Positions 1 through 8,569 of a stretch of DNA of 64,000 nt are shown here, in pieces; within the stretch, counting starts at the first letter, position 1; every line of letters starts with the position of its first letter. The stretch is from contig CALDGQ010000066.1 in the NCBI GenBank assembly GCA_937941765.1, positions 1-64,000 of the forward strand, in the 5' to 3' direction. Made by a program: the position numbers and the translations under genes. The notes under the pieces were generated by a model. The model saw nothing but the letters and a program-made list of their open reading frames with translations, was not told where the DNA came from and searched no databases. Source of the stretch: an uncultured Saprospiraceae bacterium (GTDB taxonomy: Bacteria; Bacteroidota; Bacteroidia; Chitinophagales; Saprospiraceae).

Positions 1-403
<403 letters not shown>

Positions 404-430
404 TTTCTTTTTTTTTCTTCGATTTCTTTA

Positions 431-464
431 CTACCGATGATACATTCATTTATATCATCAGTAG
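431..464 (+). other. Stem-loop in the 23S-5S spacer
   Basis: Bases 431-442 and 453-464 can pair in 11 of 12 positions around a 10-base loop. The hairpin lies some 30 bases past the end of 23S rRNA. A processing or transcript-stabilising role is inference from position; it lacks the T-tract needed for a terminator. Confidence 0.5.
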
Positions 465-531
465 TTTAAACTTAACTAAGAGTTTCCAAAATTAATTTTT
501 TACTACTTTTTCAGTGTTGTCAAAAATATTG

Positions 532-548
532 TCCCGAGTAACTCGGGA
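532..548. repeat. Perfect 17-nt palindrome before 5S rRNA
   Basis: TCCCGAGT at 532-539 and ACTCGGGA at 541-548 are exact reverse complements with one base between them. The right arm extends to ACTCGGGATG, which recurs at 26256-26265 and 58143-58152. It is either an rRNA processing hairpin or one copy of a dispersed intergenic element. Confidence 0.5.
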
Positions 549-558
549 TGCAAGAGTC

Positions 559-668
559 GTTGGTGATTATAGCGAGGGTGTTCCACCTCTTACCTTTCCG
601 AACAGAGAAGTTAAGCCCCTCAGCGCTGATGGTACTGCATTTATGTGGGAGAGTAAGTCGTTGCCAAC
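559..668 (+). rRNA. 5S ribosomal RNA
   Basis: About 110 bases with the 5S pattern: a 5' strand GTTGG at 559-563 pairs with CCAAC at 664-668 (helix I), and the internal segment TTCCGAACAGAGAAGTTAAG (about 596-615) is the conserved loop region. It follows 23S rRNA by some 155 bases and is followed by a strong terminator, so it is the last gene of the rRNA operon. The ends are uncertain by one or two bases. Confidence 0.95.
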
Positions 669-673
669 CTATT

Positions 674-718
674 TAAAAAAGCTCGTTAGTCTTTGGACTG
701 TCGGGCTTTTTTTATTTT
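674..718 (+). terminator. Rho-independent terminator of the rRNA operon
   Basis: AGCTCGTTAGTC (680-691) pairs with GACTGTCGGGCT (696-707) in about 11 positions around a TTTG loop, followed by a long T-run from 707. It sits six bases past the 5S helix, where an rRNA operon is expected to end. Confidence 0.9.
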
Positions 719-736
719 TACCCCATCAATTTAACT

Positions 737-1207
737 ATGACTAAACAATCAAATCTTTTATTAAGTCTGGAAGCAGTTTGGTGGGTATTCACTCTCACTA
801 TACTTGGTGCTATTCTTTACCCAATAATATCAAACGTTGATGACTATCCTTTTTTAATTCCTAATATTATTTTTATTATTGCTTTCATAACTTTAACTAG
901 ACATTTGTTTTTTCTTAAACATTCGCTGATCGCTAGAAAACAAGTCATTAAAGTTGCACTCATTTTTATATCTATTCCTTTTATCTTTTTCTTAATTCAT
1001 CAACTAAACATCTTTCAAACTTTTATCGATGAAAAAAGTATGGATGAATTTATGACAGGTGCCAATTTTACCAATAAACCTTGGTTGATTAGATTCATCA
1101 AAACTGAAATGATATTTTTTGGTGTTGGTAGTATTCTAACCGCTATTTTATTCCCACTAAGAATGATGATCTCAATTTGGAGAACTAAGAATAGGAATAC
1201 TGTTTAA
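737..1207 (+). CDS. Small integral membrane protein, unknown function
   Basis: A 156-aa protein with four predicted membrane helices at roughly residues 10-30, 37-58, 70-92 and 126-148 and a hydrophilic segment around 95-120 that holds many charged residues. I recognise no family. The ATG at 737 comes only about 18 bases after the T-run of the rRNA terminator, and no clear promoter was seen between them, so expression could depend on read-through or on an unseen promoter. The stop is 10 bases before the next gene, suggesting co-transcription with the AhpD-like protein and helicase downstream. No catalytic motif is visible. Confidence 0.8.
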   Translation: MTKQSNLLLSLEAVWWVFTLTILGAILYPIISNVDDYPFLIPNIIFIIAFITLTRHLFFLKHSLIARKQVIKVALIFISIPFIFFLIHQLNIFQTFIDEKSMDEFMTGANFTNKPWLIRFIKTEMIFFGVGSILTAILFPLRMMISIWRTKNRNTV

Positions 1208-1217
1208 AAAATTATTT

Positions 1218-1565
1218 ATGTCAATAGTCAAAGAATTTAACGAATACCGCTTAAAAATGAATGAGCGAATTCTAGCACAAGACAACAAAGTCCTTAAACG
1301 TTTTTTTAGTTTAGATAATCAAGCTTACCAAGAAGGTGCTTTGTCTGTAAAAACAAAAGAATTGTTAGGTTTGGTCGCATCAATGGTTTTGCGTTGTGAT
1401 GATTGTATCAAATATCACATAGGAACGTGCTATGAACTTGGAGTTTCAAAAGATGAAGTCTACGAAGTTTTTTCAATTGCAAATTTAGTGGGAGGTTCTA
1501 TCTGTATTCCTCATACGAGAAGGGCAGTTGAATATTGGGAAGCACTAGAAGCCGAAAACGCATAA
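1218..1565 (+). CDS. Carboxymuconolactone decarboxylase / AhpD-like protein
   Basis: A 115-aa alpha-helical protein of the CMD/AhpD-like family. The segment LRCDDCIKYH at residues 58-67 gives the family's CxxC (Cys60, Cys63) followed by a histidine (His67), the redox or proton-relay centre in AhpD-type alkylhydroperoxidases. Length fits the single-domain family. It precedes the helicase gene by 18 bases and follows a small membrane protein by 10, so the three are probably one transcript. A peroxide-related thiol role is inference from family; some members are decarboxylases and these two roles cannot be told apart by sequence alone. Confidence 0.88.
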   Translation: MSIVKEFNEYRLKMNERILAQDNKVLKRFFSLDNQAYQEGALSVKTKELLGLVASMVLRCDDCIKYHIGTCYELGVSKDEVYEVFSIANLVGGSICIPHTRRAVEYWEALEAENA

Positions 1566-1583
1566 TATCTAAACAAAAAATAA

Positions 1584-3851
1584 ATGTCAGAAGGGAAAAC
1601 GTACTTAGATGAATTGAATGAAGTACAGCGCCAAGCTGTTACGCAAACCGAAGGGCCAGTGCTGGTGATTGCAGGACCAGGTTCAGGAAAAACTCGCGTA
1701 CTCACTTACAGGATTGCACATCTAATCGAAACAGGTGTTGCACCCTGGAATATTCTCACACTTACCTTCACCAATAAGTCTGCTCGTGAAATGAAAGAAC
1801 GTATCACCAAGGTCGTTGGTGAAAGCGGAAACAAAGTATGGGCAGGAACTTTTCACTCCATCTTTGCAAGAATCTTAAGATACGAAGCGGATAAAATTGG
1901 ATACTCCTCTAATTTCACAATTTATGACACAGATGATTCTCGAAGTGTGATCAAAGGAATCATCAAGGAGATGAATTTGGATCCTCAACAATACAAAGTC
2001 AATGGAGTAGGAGCACGTATTTCAAAATGTAAGTCTAGTTTGATTCCACCTTCAACTTACGAAACCAATGAAAACATGATGGCAGCTGATCGGAAAAACA
2101 ATCGACTGCATTTTCACGCCATCTACAAAAAGTATACAGCTAAATGTAAAAAGGCAGATGCAATGGATTTCGATGATCTATTATATCAGTTGTATCGTCT
2201 GTTGACCTCAGAACCAGAAATCAAAAAGAAATATCAAGAACGTTTCAAATACTTGATGGTTGATGAGTTTCAAGATACCAATACACTTCAATATGCAATT
2301 CTGAAAGAACTTGTAGTGTATGATAAAAGCCCGTGCAATGTTTGTGTAGTAGGAGATGATGCACAAAGTATCTATGCTTTCCGTGGAGCAACTATTCAAA
2401 ATATTTTAAATTTTGAAACTGATTTTAAAAACTTAAGAACTTTCAAACTCGAACAAAATTATCGTTCAACCAATCACATTGTAGAAGCAGCAAACGATGT
2501 CATTACATTTAACAAAAAACAAATCAAGAAAAAAATCTGGACAGACAAGGTTGATGACGCTTCCAAAATTCGAGTGATACGAGCAATTTCAGACACCGAA
2601 GAAGGAAAAAGAATTGCCGACACCATTCTAGAACAAAAACATAGACGTCATATACATAACAAAGACATTGCAATTTTATATAGAACCAATGCACAGTCTA
2701 GAATTTTTGAAGAATCTCTTCGTAGATATAATTTGAGTTACAAAGTTTTTGGAGGACTTTCATTCTACAAAAGAAAAGAAGTAAAAGATTTACTCTCTTA
2801 CCTAAGACTCGTTGTCAATCCAAAAGATGAAGAAGCATTAAAGCGAGTAATCAATTATCCAAAAAGAGGAATTGGAGGAACAACGGTTCAAAAAGTAGTG
2901 GACTTCGCAAACGCTGCTGGAGAAACTTTATGGACTGCATTTGGAAAAATAAATTTACCAACACGAACAAAGAATACCATTGTCGGGTTTCAAGAAATGA
3001 TTTCAATTGCAGCAAAGAAAGCACAATCAGATGATGCGTATACGGTCGCAGTTGACGTGGCAAAAAAATCAGGTCTATTTGATATGCTCAAAAATGACAA
3101 GTCTCCAGAAGGACTCGGACGTTTTGAAAACTTGAATTCATTGTTAAATGGTATCAAAGATTTTGTTGAAAATGATGAAGTAAGTGAAGATGATACTGGT
3201 GACAAATTATTATCTTCTTACCTTCAAAATATTGCGTTGCTCACCGATTTTGACCAAGCAGAAGCAAGTACTGATTATATTACTTTGATGTCGGTTCATT
3301 CTGCAAAGGGGCTAGAATTTAAATCCATTTTTGTTGTTGGATTAGAAGAACAGTTATTTCCTTCTTTCATGTCAATGGAAAGTCAAGATGATATTGCTGA
3401 AGAACGAAGATTGTTTTATGTAGCAATAACAAGAGCTGAAGAATTTCTGACTTTGTCGTATGCTAATTCACGATACAAATTCGGAAAGATGGCTTACAAT
3501 CAACCGAGTCGTTTCCTAGAAGAAATTTCATATGAGCATATAGATAGTGATATTCCGGTTCGTCAAAATACACAAGAAAAAGTAAGATCAGGTGTGATAG
3601 GGAATTTCAAAAAAAGAAGTGCAAGTGCAGGAGCAATTGGATTGATGGTAGATCCCGCAACTTTCAAGGCAAGCCCAATCGAAGACATTCAAGTAGGCAT
3701 GAAAATAATGCACATGAAATTTGGTGAAGGAAAAGTATTGAGTATCGATGGTACACCAAGGAATAGAGTAGCAACCATATTTTTTAAAGGTGTTGAAAAT
3801 CCGCAAAGAAAAATCATGCTTAAATTTGCCAAACTACAAATCGTAACTTGA
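1584..3851 (+). CDS. pcrA: UvrD/PcrA-type ATP-dependent 3'-5' DNA helicase
   Basis: A 755-aa superfamily 1A helicase with the full motif set in order: Q motif LNEVQRQAV (11-19), Walker A GPGSGKT (31-37), motif Ia around TFTNKSAREM (about 58), Walker B VDEFQDTN (about 225), motif III GDDAQSIYAFRG (about 257), motif IV LEQNYRST (about 290), motif V MSVHSAKGLEF (about 569) and motif VI ERRLFYVAITRA (about 606). The C-terminus (about 690-755) has the VGMKIMHMKFGEGKV pattern of the PcrA/UvrD Tudor-like domain. Expected roles are nucleotide excision and mismatch repair and clearing of replication conflicts. The stop codon overlaps the TTG start of the next gene, implying coupling. Symbol choice between pcrA and uvrD is arbitrary. 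Confidence 0.96.
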   Translation: MSEGKTYLDELNEVQRQAVTQTEGPVLVIAGPGSGKTRVLTYRIAHLIETGVAPWNILTLTFTNKSAREMKERITKVVGESGNKVWAGTFHSIFARILRYEADKIGYSSNFTIYDTDDSRSVIKGIIKEMNLDPQQYKVNGVGARISKCKSSLIPPSTYETNENMMAADRKNNRLHFHAIYKKYTAKCKKADAMDFDDLLYQLYRLLTSEPEIKKKYQERFKYLMVDEFQDTNTLQYAILKELVVYDKSPCNVCVVGDDAQSIYAFRGATIQNILNFETDFKNLRTFKLEQNYRSTNHIVEAANDVITFNKKQIKKKIWTDKVDDASKIRVIRAISDTEEGKRIADTILEQKHRRHIHNKDIAILYRTNAQSRIFEESLRRYNLSYKVFGGLSFYKRKEVKDLLSYLRLVVNPKDEEALKRVINYPKRGIGGTTVQKVVDFANAAGETLWTAFGKINLPTRTKNTIVGFQEMISIAAKKAQSDDAYTVAVDVAKKSGLFDMLKNDKSPEGLGRFENLNSLLNGIKDFVENDEVSEDDTGDKLLSSYLQNIALLTDFDQAEASTDYITLMSVHSAKGLEFKSIFVVGLEEQLFPSFMSMESQDDIAEERRLFYVAITRAEEFLTLSYANSRYKFGKMAYNQPSRFLEEISYEHIDSDIPVRQNTQEKVRSGVIGNFKKRSASAGAIGLMVDPATFKASPIEDIQVGMKIMHMKFGEGKVLSIDGTPRNRVATIFFKGVENPQRKIMLKFAKLQIVT

Positions 3852-5242
3852 TTGTAAGATTCGCTATTCTATGTTCATTTCTTTTTTGTTCAAATTTTCT
3901 TTTTGCACAAAATGACTTTTATAGAATTGATTCCATTCAGATTTCCGGAAATAAAAAAACGAAAGACAAAATTCTGCTTCGTGAAATAGGATATGAAATT
4001 GGAGATTCTATTGCTGCATCTAATGTCAAGTCAGAAATAAACAGAATTCAAAAACGATTGTTTGATACTGGACTTTTTAATGACGTGAAAGTAGCGATTC
4101 AAACTGGAGTTACAACTTCAATTTCTATAGAAGTAATCGAGAACTGGTACATTTATCCAAAACCAATCTTTCAATTAGCAGATCGTAATTTTAATGTTTG
4201 GTGGAAAGAGCAGAATCGAGATTTGAAACGAGTTAACTATGGCGCGCGTTTAGCTCACATCAACTTCACCGGTAATAGAGATGCACTTAAATTATTTCTA
4301 CAATGGGGATACACTCGTGCCGTCGAAGCTCAATACTCATTGCCTTCATTTGACAAAAACCAAAAAATTGGAGCTGCCATCTTTGTTTTTTATTCTGAGA
4401 AAAAAGAAACAGGCTATATTACTATCAACAACAAAACTGTTTTTGGTAGCAATGAAAATGAAGAAATAATTCTCAAAAGATTTAGAACAGGATTACGTTT
4501 TAATTATCGACCAGCTCTATTCGGATATCATTCTGGGAATATAGAATTTCATCACAATCGAGGAAGCGATTATCTTACTCAAAATTTAAATCCTGATTAT
4601 TTTGGAGATGGCAAAAGTGGGATTCGCTTTTTTATGATTGACTATGATTTAAAATTTGACAAGCGAGTTTTTCAATTGTATCCTGAAAAAGGATATTTTT
4701 TCGAATGGAATATTAAGAAAGAAGGACTAGGTATTTTTAATGATTTCAACAATCTATCAACATTTGCAGAATTTCAATATTACTACCCAATTCTTCAAAA
4801 ACTAACTACGGCAGTTCGTCTTAAAGCAAAAGTGAATCTAATTCGCAACCAAGTTTCATTTGCCAACAATACTGGTCTAGGATATTGGGATGATGCGATT
4901 CGTGGATATGAATTGTATGTACAAGATGGAACGGATTTTTTACTTTGGAAATCCTCTTTGCGATATCAGATTTATAAAAAGACTTTTAATTTTGAAAATT
5001 GGATGCCATTATATCAATATAAAAAAATGAGTGTTCAGATATCTTTAGCAGCCAACTTCGATGCTGGTTATGTGAATGAACCTACTTACAAAGAAACAAA
5101 CACGTTTAATAACATTTTGCTTACAGGTGGAGGTCCGGGAATAGATATTATTCTCTTCAACAATTTCTTAATCAATTTAGAATACAGTTTTAACCATATT
5201 GGAGAAAGTGGATTTTATTTTCGGACGAGATCTTCGTTCTGA
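3848..5242 (+). CDS. Omp85/BamA-TamA-like outer-membrane protein with one POTRA domain
   Basis: A 464-aa protein starting at a TTG that overlaps the helicase stop. The TTG is chosen because it yields a clean signal peptide (residues 1-21, ending LFCSNFLFAQ) and no ATG replaces it. Residues about 24-95 form one POTRA-like domain (ISGNKKTKDKILLREI ... FNDVKVAI), and the rest is a 16-strand-type beta barrel ending in a terminal Phe. BamA normally has five POTRA domains and TamA three, so this is a short Omp85 member. Its partner and substrate are unknown. The gene is convergent with the lipoprotein operon, with only two bases between stops. Confidence 0.85.
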   Translation: MIVRFAILCSFLFCSNFLFAQNDFYRIDSIQISGNKKTKDKILLREIGYEIGDSIAASNVKSEINRIQKRLFDTGLFNDVKVAIQTGVTTSISIEVIENWYIYPKPIFQLADRNFNVWWKEQNRDLKRVNYGARLAHINFTGNRDALKLFLQWGYTRAVEAQYSLPSFDKNQKIGAAIFVFYSEKKETGYITINNKTVFGSNENEEIILKRFRTGLRFNYRPALFGYHSGNIEFHHNRGSDYLTQNLNPDYFGDGKSGIRFFMIDYDLKFDKRVFQLYPEKGYFFEWNIKKEGLGIFNDFNNLSTFAEFQYYYPILQKLTTAVRLKAKVNLIRNQVSFANNTGLGYWDDAIRGYELYVQDGTDFLLWKSSLRYQIYKKTFNFENWMPLYQYKKMSVQISLAANFDAGYVNEPTYKETNTFNNILLTGGGPGIDIILFNNFLINLEYSFNHIGESGFYFRTRSSF

Positions 5243-5244
5243 AA

Positions 5245-5724
5245 CTACGGATTGATTGTTATTTCTGGAGATTGAAGTATATTACTTTGATTGCCTGCAC
5301 GATCTACTATGTAAATTGAAAAGGTCGCAGTTTCAGCGCCCAATCCATCATCAATGAGAATAGTATTATTCAAAACGACATCTAGTTCTCCTTGAATAGC
5401 AATTTCCGAATCTAAAGGCGCTCTTGGAGACAAATGAAAATCAAAAATCAAATCATTTGGAGCGCGATTGTCAATTAAGAAAATAGATTTAATATCTGGA
5501 TCTTGCTCGCCTAAATCTCCATTACCATCCAAGTATTTTATCTTAAATGAAATAGAATCTTCATATTGAAGAACACTTAATGGGGAGACCTCTAACAATT
5601 CAATTTCAGGAATTTCGGAAATATCATCTAAAGGATCTGAATCAATAATAGTGGTTTTCTTTTTACAACTTAATGCAAAAATTAGAATACAAATTATCGG
5701 TATGTATTTTAAAAATATTTTCAT
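5245..5724 (-). CDS. Lipoprotein of unknown function, last gene of a five-gene operon
   Basis: A 159-aa protein with a lipoprotein signal peptide ending in FALSC (lipobox Cys20) followed by lysines. The mature part contains the LDGNGDLGEQD pattern common in small Bacteroidota lipoproteins with an Ig-like or cadherin-like fold, and ends in a VDRAGNQSN strand pattern typical of such folds. The start ATG overlaps the stop of the upstream gene by one base, so it is translationally coupled. No function is assigned; the operon context suggests a surface or periplasmic complex. Confidence 0.8.
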   Translation of the reverse strand: MKIFLKYIPIICILIFALSCKKKTTIIDSDPLDDISEIPEIELLEVSPLSVLQYEDSISFKIKYLDGNGDLGEQDPDIKSIFLIDNRAPNDLIFDFHLSPRAPLDSEIAIQGELDVVLNNTILIDDGLGAETATFSIYIVDRAGNQSNILQSPEITINP

Positions 5725-6707
5725 TAGTCTGTAAAAAATGCAAAGTGTGCTAAATAAATAAATTCTGTTTTGGAGGTTGGTAATTCAGTAGGTTCCTCAT
5801 GATCTGCATCTTGAACATAAGTTCTCATCCAAACAACTCCAGTTTCAAACCCTAATGATGCTAAATTAAAGGTCACTTCATGATAATATAAAATAGGATC
5901 GGCTGATGGGATAGAACTATAATAGTAATTAGTAGTCAACGGATCCTCAATACTTAAATCTAATTCTACAGCATCTGAAAAGTCGAAAGCATTCGTTGAC
6001 AATTTTAATTTATTGTAAGTCAAATTATTTCCGAAAATAGTATCGAGTTCTTCATTGATATCTTGAAAATAAAATCGCATTGTTACATCTTGATCCAATG
6101 GTACATAAAATGGACTGACTACATTTTCGCGAATGGTATCTAACCTATAATTTCCACTATCGGGTAACCATGCAATCACGCCGCGCCACCAAGGTTGAAA
6201 ACTAGACTGAACGGGTTCTTGATCAAATATATCTTTTGCCCCATCCATGATCCAGGCTTCAATGTTATCGAGATCTTCTTGTGGGATTGGATTTCCACTA
6301 GATGGCATCCGCTCAAAGTTAGGAGGATTGTGTATCGTCAATCTATGCCATAACATGGACTCTTCTGTAGAACCGGGCTTTACTCGAAATTGCAATGGGT
6401 TGGTTGGATAGTTTTTTGTAATTGGATGATTAACCAATGAAGCATAAGCACTTTGTACTGTCCTGAAATCAGGCTCGAATGATCCATCGTGACAAGCAGG
6501 CTGGTTGCAACTGTTTGAAAATATATTGTTATGTAATCCTAGAAAAATTGCAGGCTCGATTGGAGTGTCTGCTACTTCATCACCTGTATAATCAATATCT
6601 GTGTATGGATTAAATTCAGGATCAGGAATTGGTAAATCATTTTCTATGGTTTCGTTTCCACAACCACAAATAATAAAAACCAATAAAATCCAACAATTAA
6701 TTTTCAT
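5724..6707 (-). CDS. Lipoprotein with a CX4CH haem-like motif
   Basis: A 327-aa protein with a lipoprotein signal (VFIICGCG, Cys14 or Cys16). Near residue 65, CNQPACH gives a CX4CH motif, a non-standard spacing that some c-type cytochromes use, and PSSGNPIPQEDLDNIEAWI near 135-155 resembles the distal helix of cytochrome c-like domains in Bacteroidota and Planctomycetes, with a Met available as ligand. Residues 170-327 are a beta-rich domain with no recognised family. Haem binding is inference. It starts ten bases after the phosphatase-like gene stop and overlaps the next lipoprotein gene. Confidence 0.78.
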   Translation of the reverse strand: MKINCWILLVFIICGCGNETIENDLPIPDPEFNPYTDIDYTGDEVADTPIEPAIFLGLHNNIFSNSCNQPACHDGSFEPDFRTVQSAYASLVNHPITKNYPTNPLQFRVKPGSTEESMLWHRLTIHNPPNFERMPSSGNPIPQEDLDNIEAWIMDGAKDIFDQEPVQSSFQPWWRGVIAWLPDSGNYRLDTIRENVVSPFYVPLDQDVTMRFYFQDINEELDTIFGNNLTYNKLKLSTNAFDFSDAVELDLSIEDPLTTNYYYSSIPSADPILYYHEVTFNLASLGFETGVVWMRTYVQDADHEEPTELPTSKTEFIYLAHFAFFTD

Positions 6708-6716
6708 GATTCAATT

Positions 6717-8036
6717 TTAAATAAATGCTTCATTTAAAAATCTACCAGGTAACATGCCTGCAGGAATTTGATCATCAAAACCAAGTATCTTTGCAATCGT
6801 CGGTACGGCATCAATAGATTCTGCAACCGGATTATTTGGACTTCCTAATGATTGATCTTGTACCACTTTATCAGGAGGACCCACAACCAAAGTAAATACG
6901 CGTCTTGCATTATCTGTTCCAGTATGGTCGTATGCACCAAATCCATTTGCATCGGTCAATGTATTTTGTTCCAAATTTCTTCCATGCTCCGGCATACAAA
7001 TCATAATCGTATCATTCGCCAGCACAGGATGATTCTGAATATTATTCCATAACCAACCAATCCCGAAATCGGCACGATGTAAATAGTCTAACGATAAACT
7101 AAATAAATCATGACAAATATCTGTATTGACCGTATTGATTACTGTCAACTCCGGTTGGAATTCTCGTAACACATGCCAAGCACTGGAAATGTTCAATAAA
7201 TCTCCTGTCAATCCATCATAAGTATTTGTTGGTGTCGCCACATCATAATTGTTATTGACTGCATCTTCTAATTCTTGTAATAGAAAGTTTTTAATCCGTT
7301 CACGATCTTCTGGCGTGTTCTGAATGCCTGGAAGGTCATTTGCATCTTTATGGAAATTTTTATCCAACAATGATTTTACTTTTAAAATTCTTTGAACATC
7401 ATCTGGTTGATAAGTTTCTGCATTGCCAAATTGTTCATATCCAGCTTGTCCAATAATACTTGCAGGTCTTAAATAATTCGCCCCATATTGTGCACCATAA
7501 AGTGGGTGTCGGCTATAGTTCAAAGACGGAAACGGTCCTAGTCCTTCTGATAACCACCAAGAATTAATAGCTGCTTTTGCTGGATCAGAATGTTTGCGAT
7601 AATATTCAAAAATAGTTGGGAATTCTGGATTGGTTACCAAATTGATTCCAGTCTCTGTATAATTTCCTGTCATTGCAACAGTAGTACCATTGTAATGTCC
7701 AGTCGGTCCACTGACATATCTAACTTCTTTGAAAAGCGTTCCTTGTTTTGACAAAGGATTGCTAATGGCAGGAGTCCAAGGATCGAAAACCAAATTGGAT
7801 GTAGGAATTGCACCTTCCAATATGTTTGGCATTATGTTTCCTTCTGTAGCTAATCCTTGATTGGCTAGATATTGTTGAGATACAGATTCTTGATTTCTAA
7901 TACCGCCTCCAAACAATACAAACACAACATGATTGGCAATACGAGTTCCCGAAGCAGCAAATAGTCGACCACTTGGTAAAATGTAAGGTGCAACTATTCC
8001 AGTGGCAGCCGTTTTTATAAATTTACGTCGCTTCAT
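6717..8036 (-). CDS. Tat-exported alkaline-phosphatase-superfamily (DUF1501-like) protein
   Basis: A 439-aa protein with an N-terminal twin-arginine-type signal, KRRKFIKTAATG, followed by a short hydrophobic stretch. The body has the layout of the DUF1501/sulfatase branch of the alkaline phosphatase fold: HVVFVLFGGGIRNQ near residue 38, MPEHGRN near 345, and DHTGTDNARRVFTLVVG near 365. DUF1501 proteins in Planctomycetes and Bacteroidota usually sit beside DUF1549/DUF1553 or DUF1800 proteins; here the neighbours are different lipoproteins. Metal ligands (Asp, His) are visible at the PEHGR and DHTG positions, but the first canonical Asp after the opening beta strand is replaced by Gly residues, so catalysis is doubtful. 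Confidence 0.75.
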   Translation of the reverse strand: MKRRKFIKTAATGIVAPYILPSGRLFAASGTRIANHVVFVLFGGGIRNQESVSQQYLANQGLATEGNIMPNILEGAIPTSNLVFDPWTPAISNPLSKQGTLFKEVRYVSGPTGHYNGTTVAMTGNYTETGINLVTNPEFPTIFEYYRKHSDPAKAAINSWWLSEGLGPFPSLNYSRHPLYGAQYGANYLRPASIIGQAGYEQFGNAETYQPDDVQRILKVKSLLDKNFHKDANDLPGIQNTPEDRERIKNFLLQELEDAVNNNYDVATPTNTYDGLTGDLLNISSAWHVLREFQPELTVINTVNTDICHDLFSLSLDYLHRADFGIGWLWNNIQNHPVLANDTIMICMPEHGRNLEQNTLTDANGFGAYDHTGTDNARRVFTLVVGPPDKVVQDQSLGSPNNPVAESIDAVPTIAKILGFDDQIPAGMLPGRFLNEAFI

Positions 8037-8039
8037 ATT

Positions 8040-8567
8040 TTAATAGAATTGATATTCATTTGATAATGCAAATCCTTGATATATTAATTCAGGAGTGAGG
8101 TCAAGATCTTCTTCGATTATTTTCTTCAGTTCAAATTTTTCATAAGCTGTTGGTGCTCGCAGAAAAAATCGTAGGTATGTTTCATCAATAAATTCATCCA
8201 CATTATTACGCATTTCATTATTGGAAACGATCAACACATTTGGTTCATGAACAAACCCGTTTAAGATTAATTCGTTCGCCATTTGTTTATCTCCCAAAGC
8301 TACTCTTACTTCACCTAACACACCTAATACATCAACCGGAATGCTGGTCTGAAATAAATTAGCATATAAAATTGAAATGTATTGAGCTGGTGTTTTTTGT
8401 TTGTTTTTTTGAAGGGAAGATTGGTAAATAATTTCACCGTTTACATCATAAATATAATTGTCGACAACGGGGTTGGTAGTCAATGTCGTTTCTTTTCCAC
8501 AACCAAATAATGTGATTGTAAAAACGAGTATCAGACTGTACAATAAATCGTTTCTCATTTTATTCAT
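8040..8567 (-). CDS. Lipoprotein with degenerate DUF4214-like repeats
   Basis: A 175-aa protein with lipoprotein signal ending TLFGCG (lipobox Cys23). The C-terminal half contains YLRFFLRAPTAYEK near 131-144, the same pattern (Y/F-x-x-x-x-x-R-x-P-x-x-x-E) found three times in the 300-aa protein encoded just upstream, so the two probably share a fold of short helical repeats like that of DUF4214. It lies two bases from the upstream gene's stop and three from the next, deep in the operon. No catalytic residue is recognisable; a structural or scaffold role is speculation. Confidence 0.72.
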   Translation of the reverse strand: MNKMRNDLLYSLILVFTITLFGCGKETTLTTNPVVDNYIYDVNGEIIYQSSLQKNKQKTPAQYISILYANLFQTSIPVDVLGVLGEVRVALGDKQMANELILNGFVHEPNVLIVSNNEMRNNVDEFIDETYLRFFLRAPTAYEKFELKKIIEEDLDLTPELIYQGFALSNEYQFY

Positions 8568-8569
8568 TT

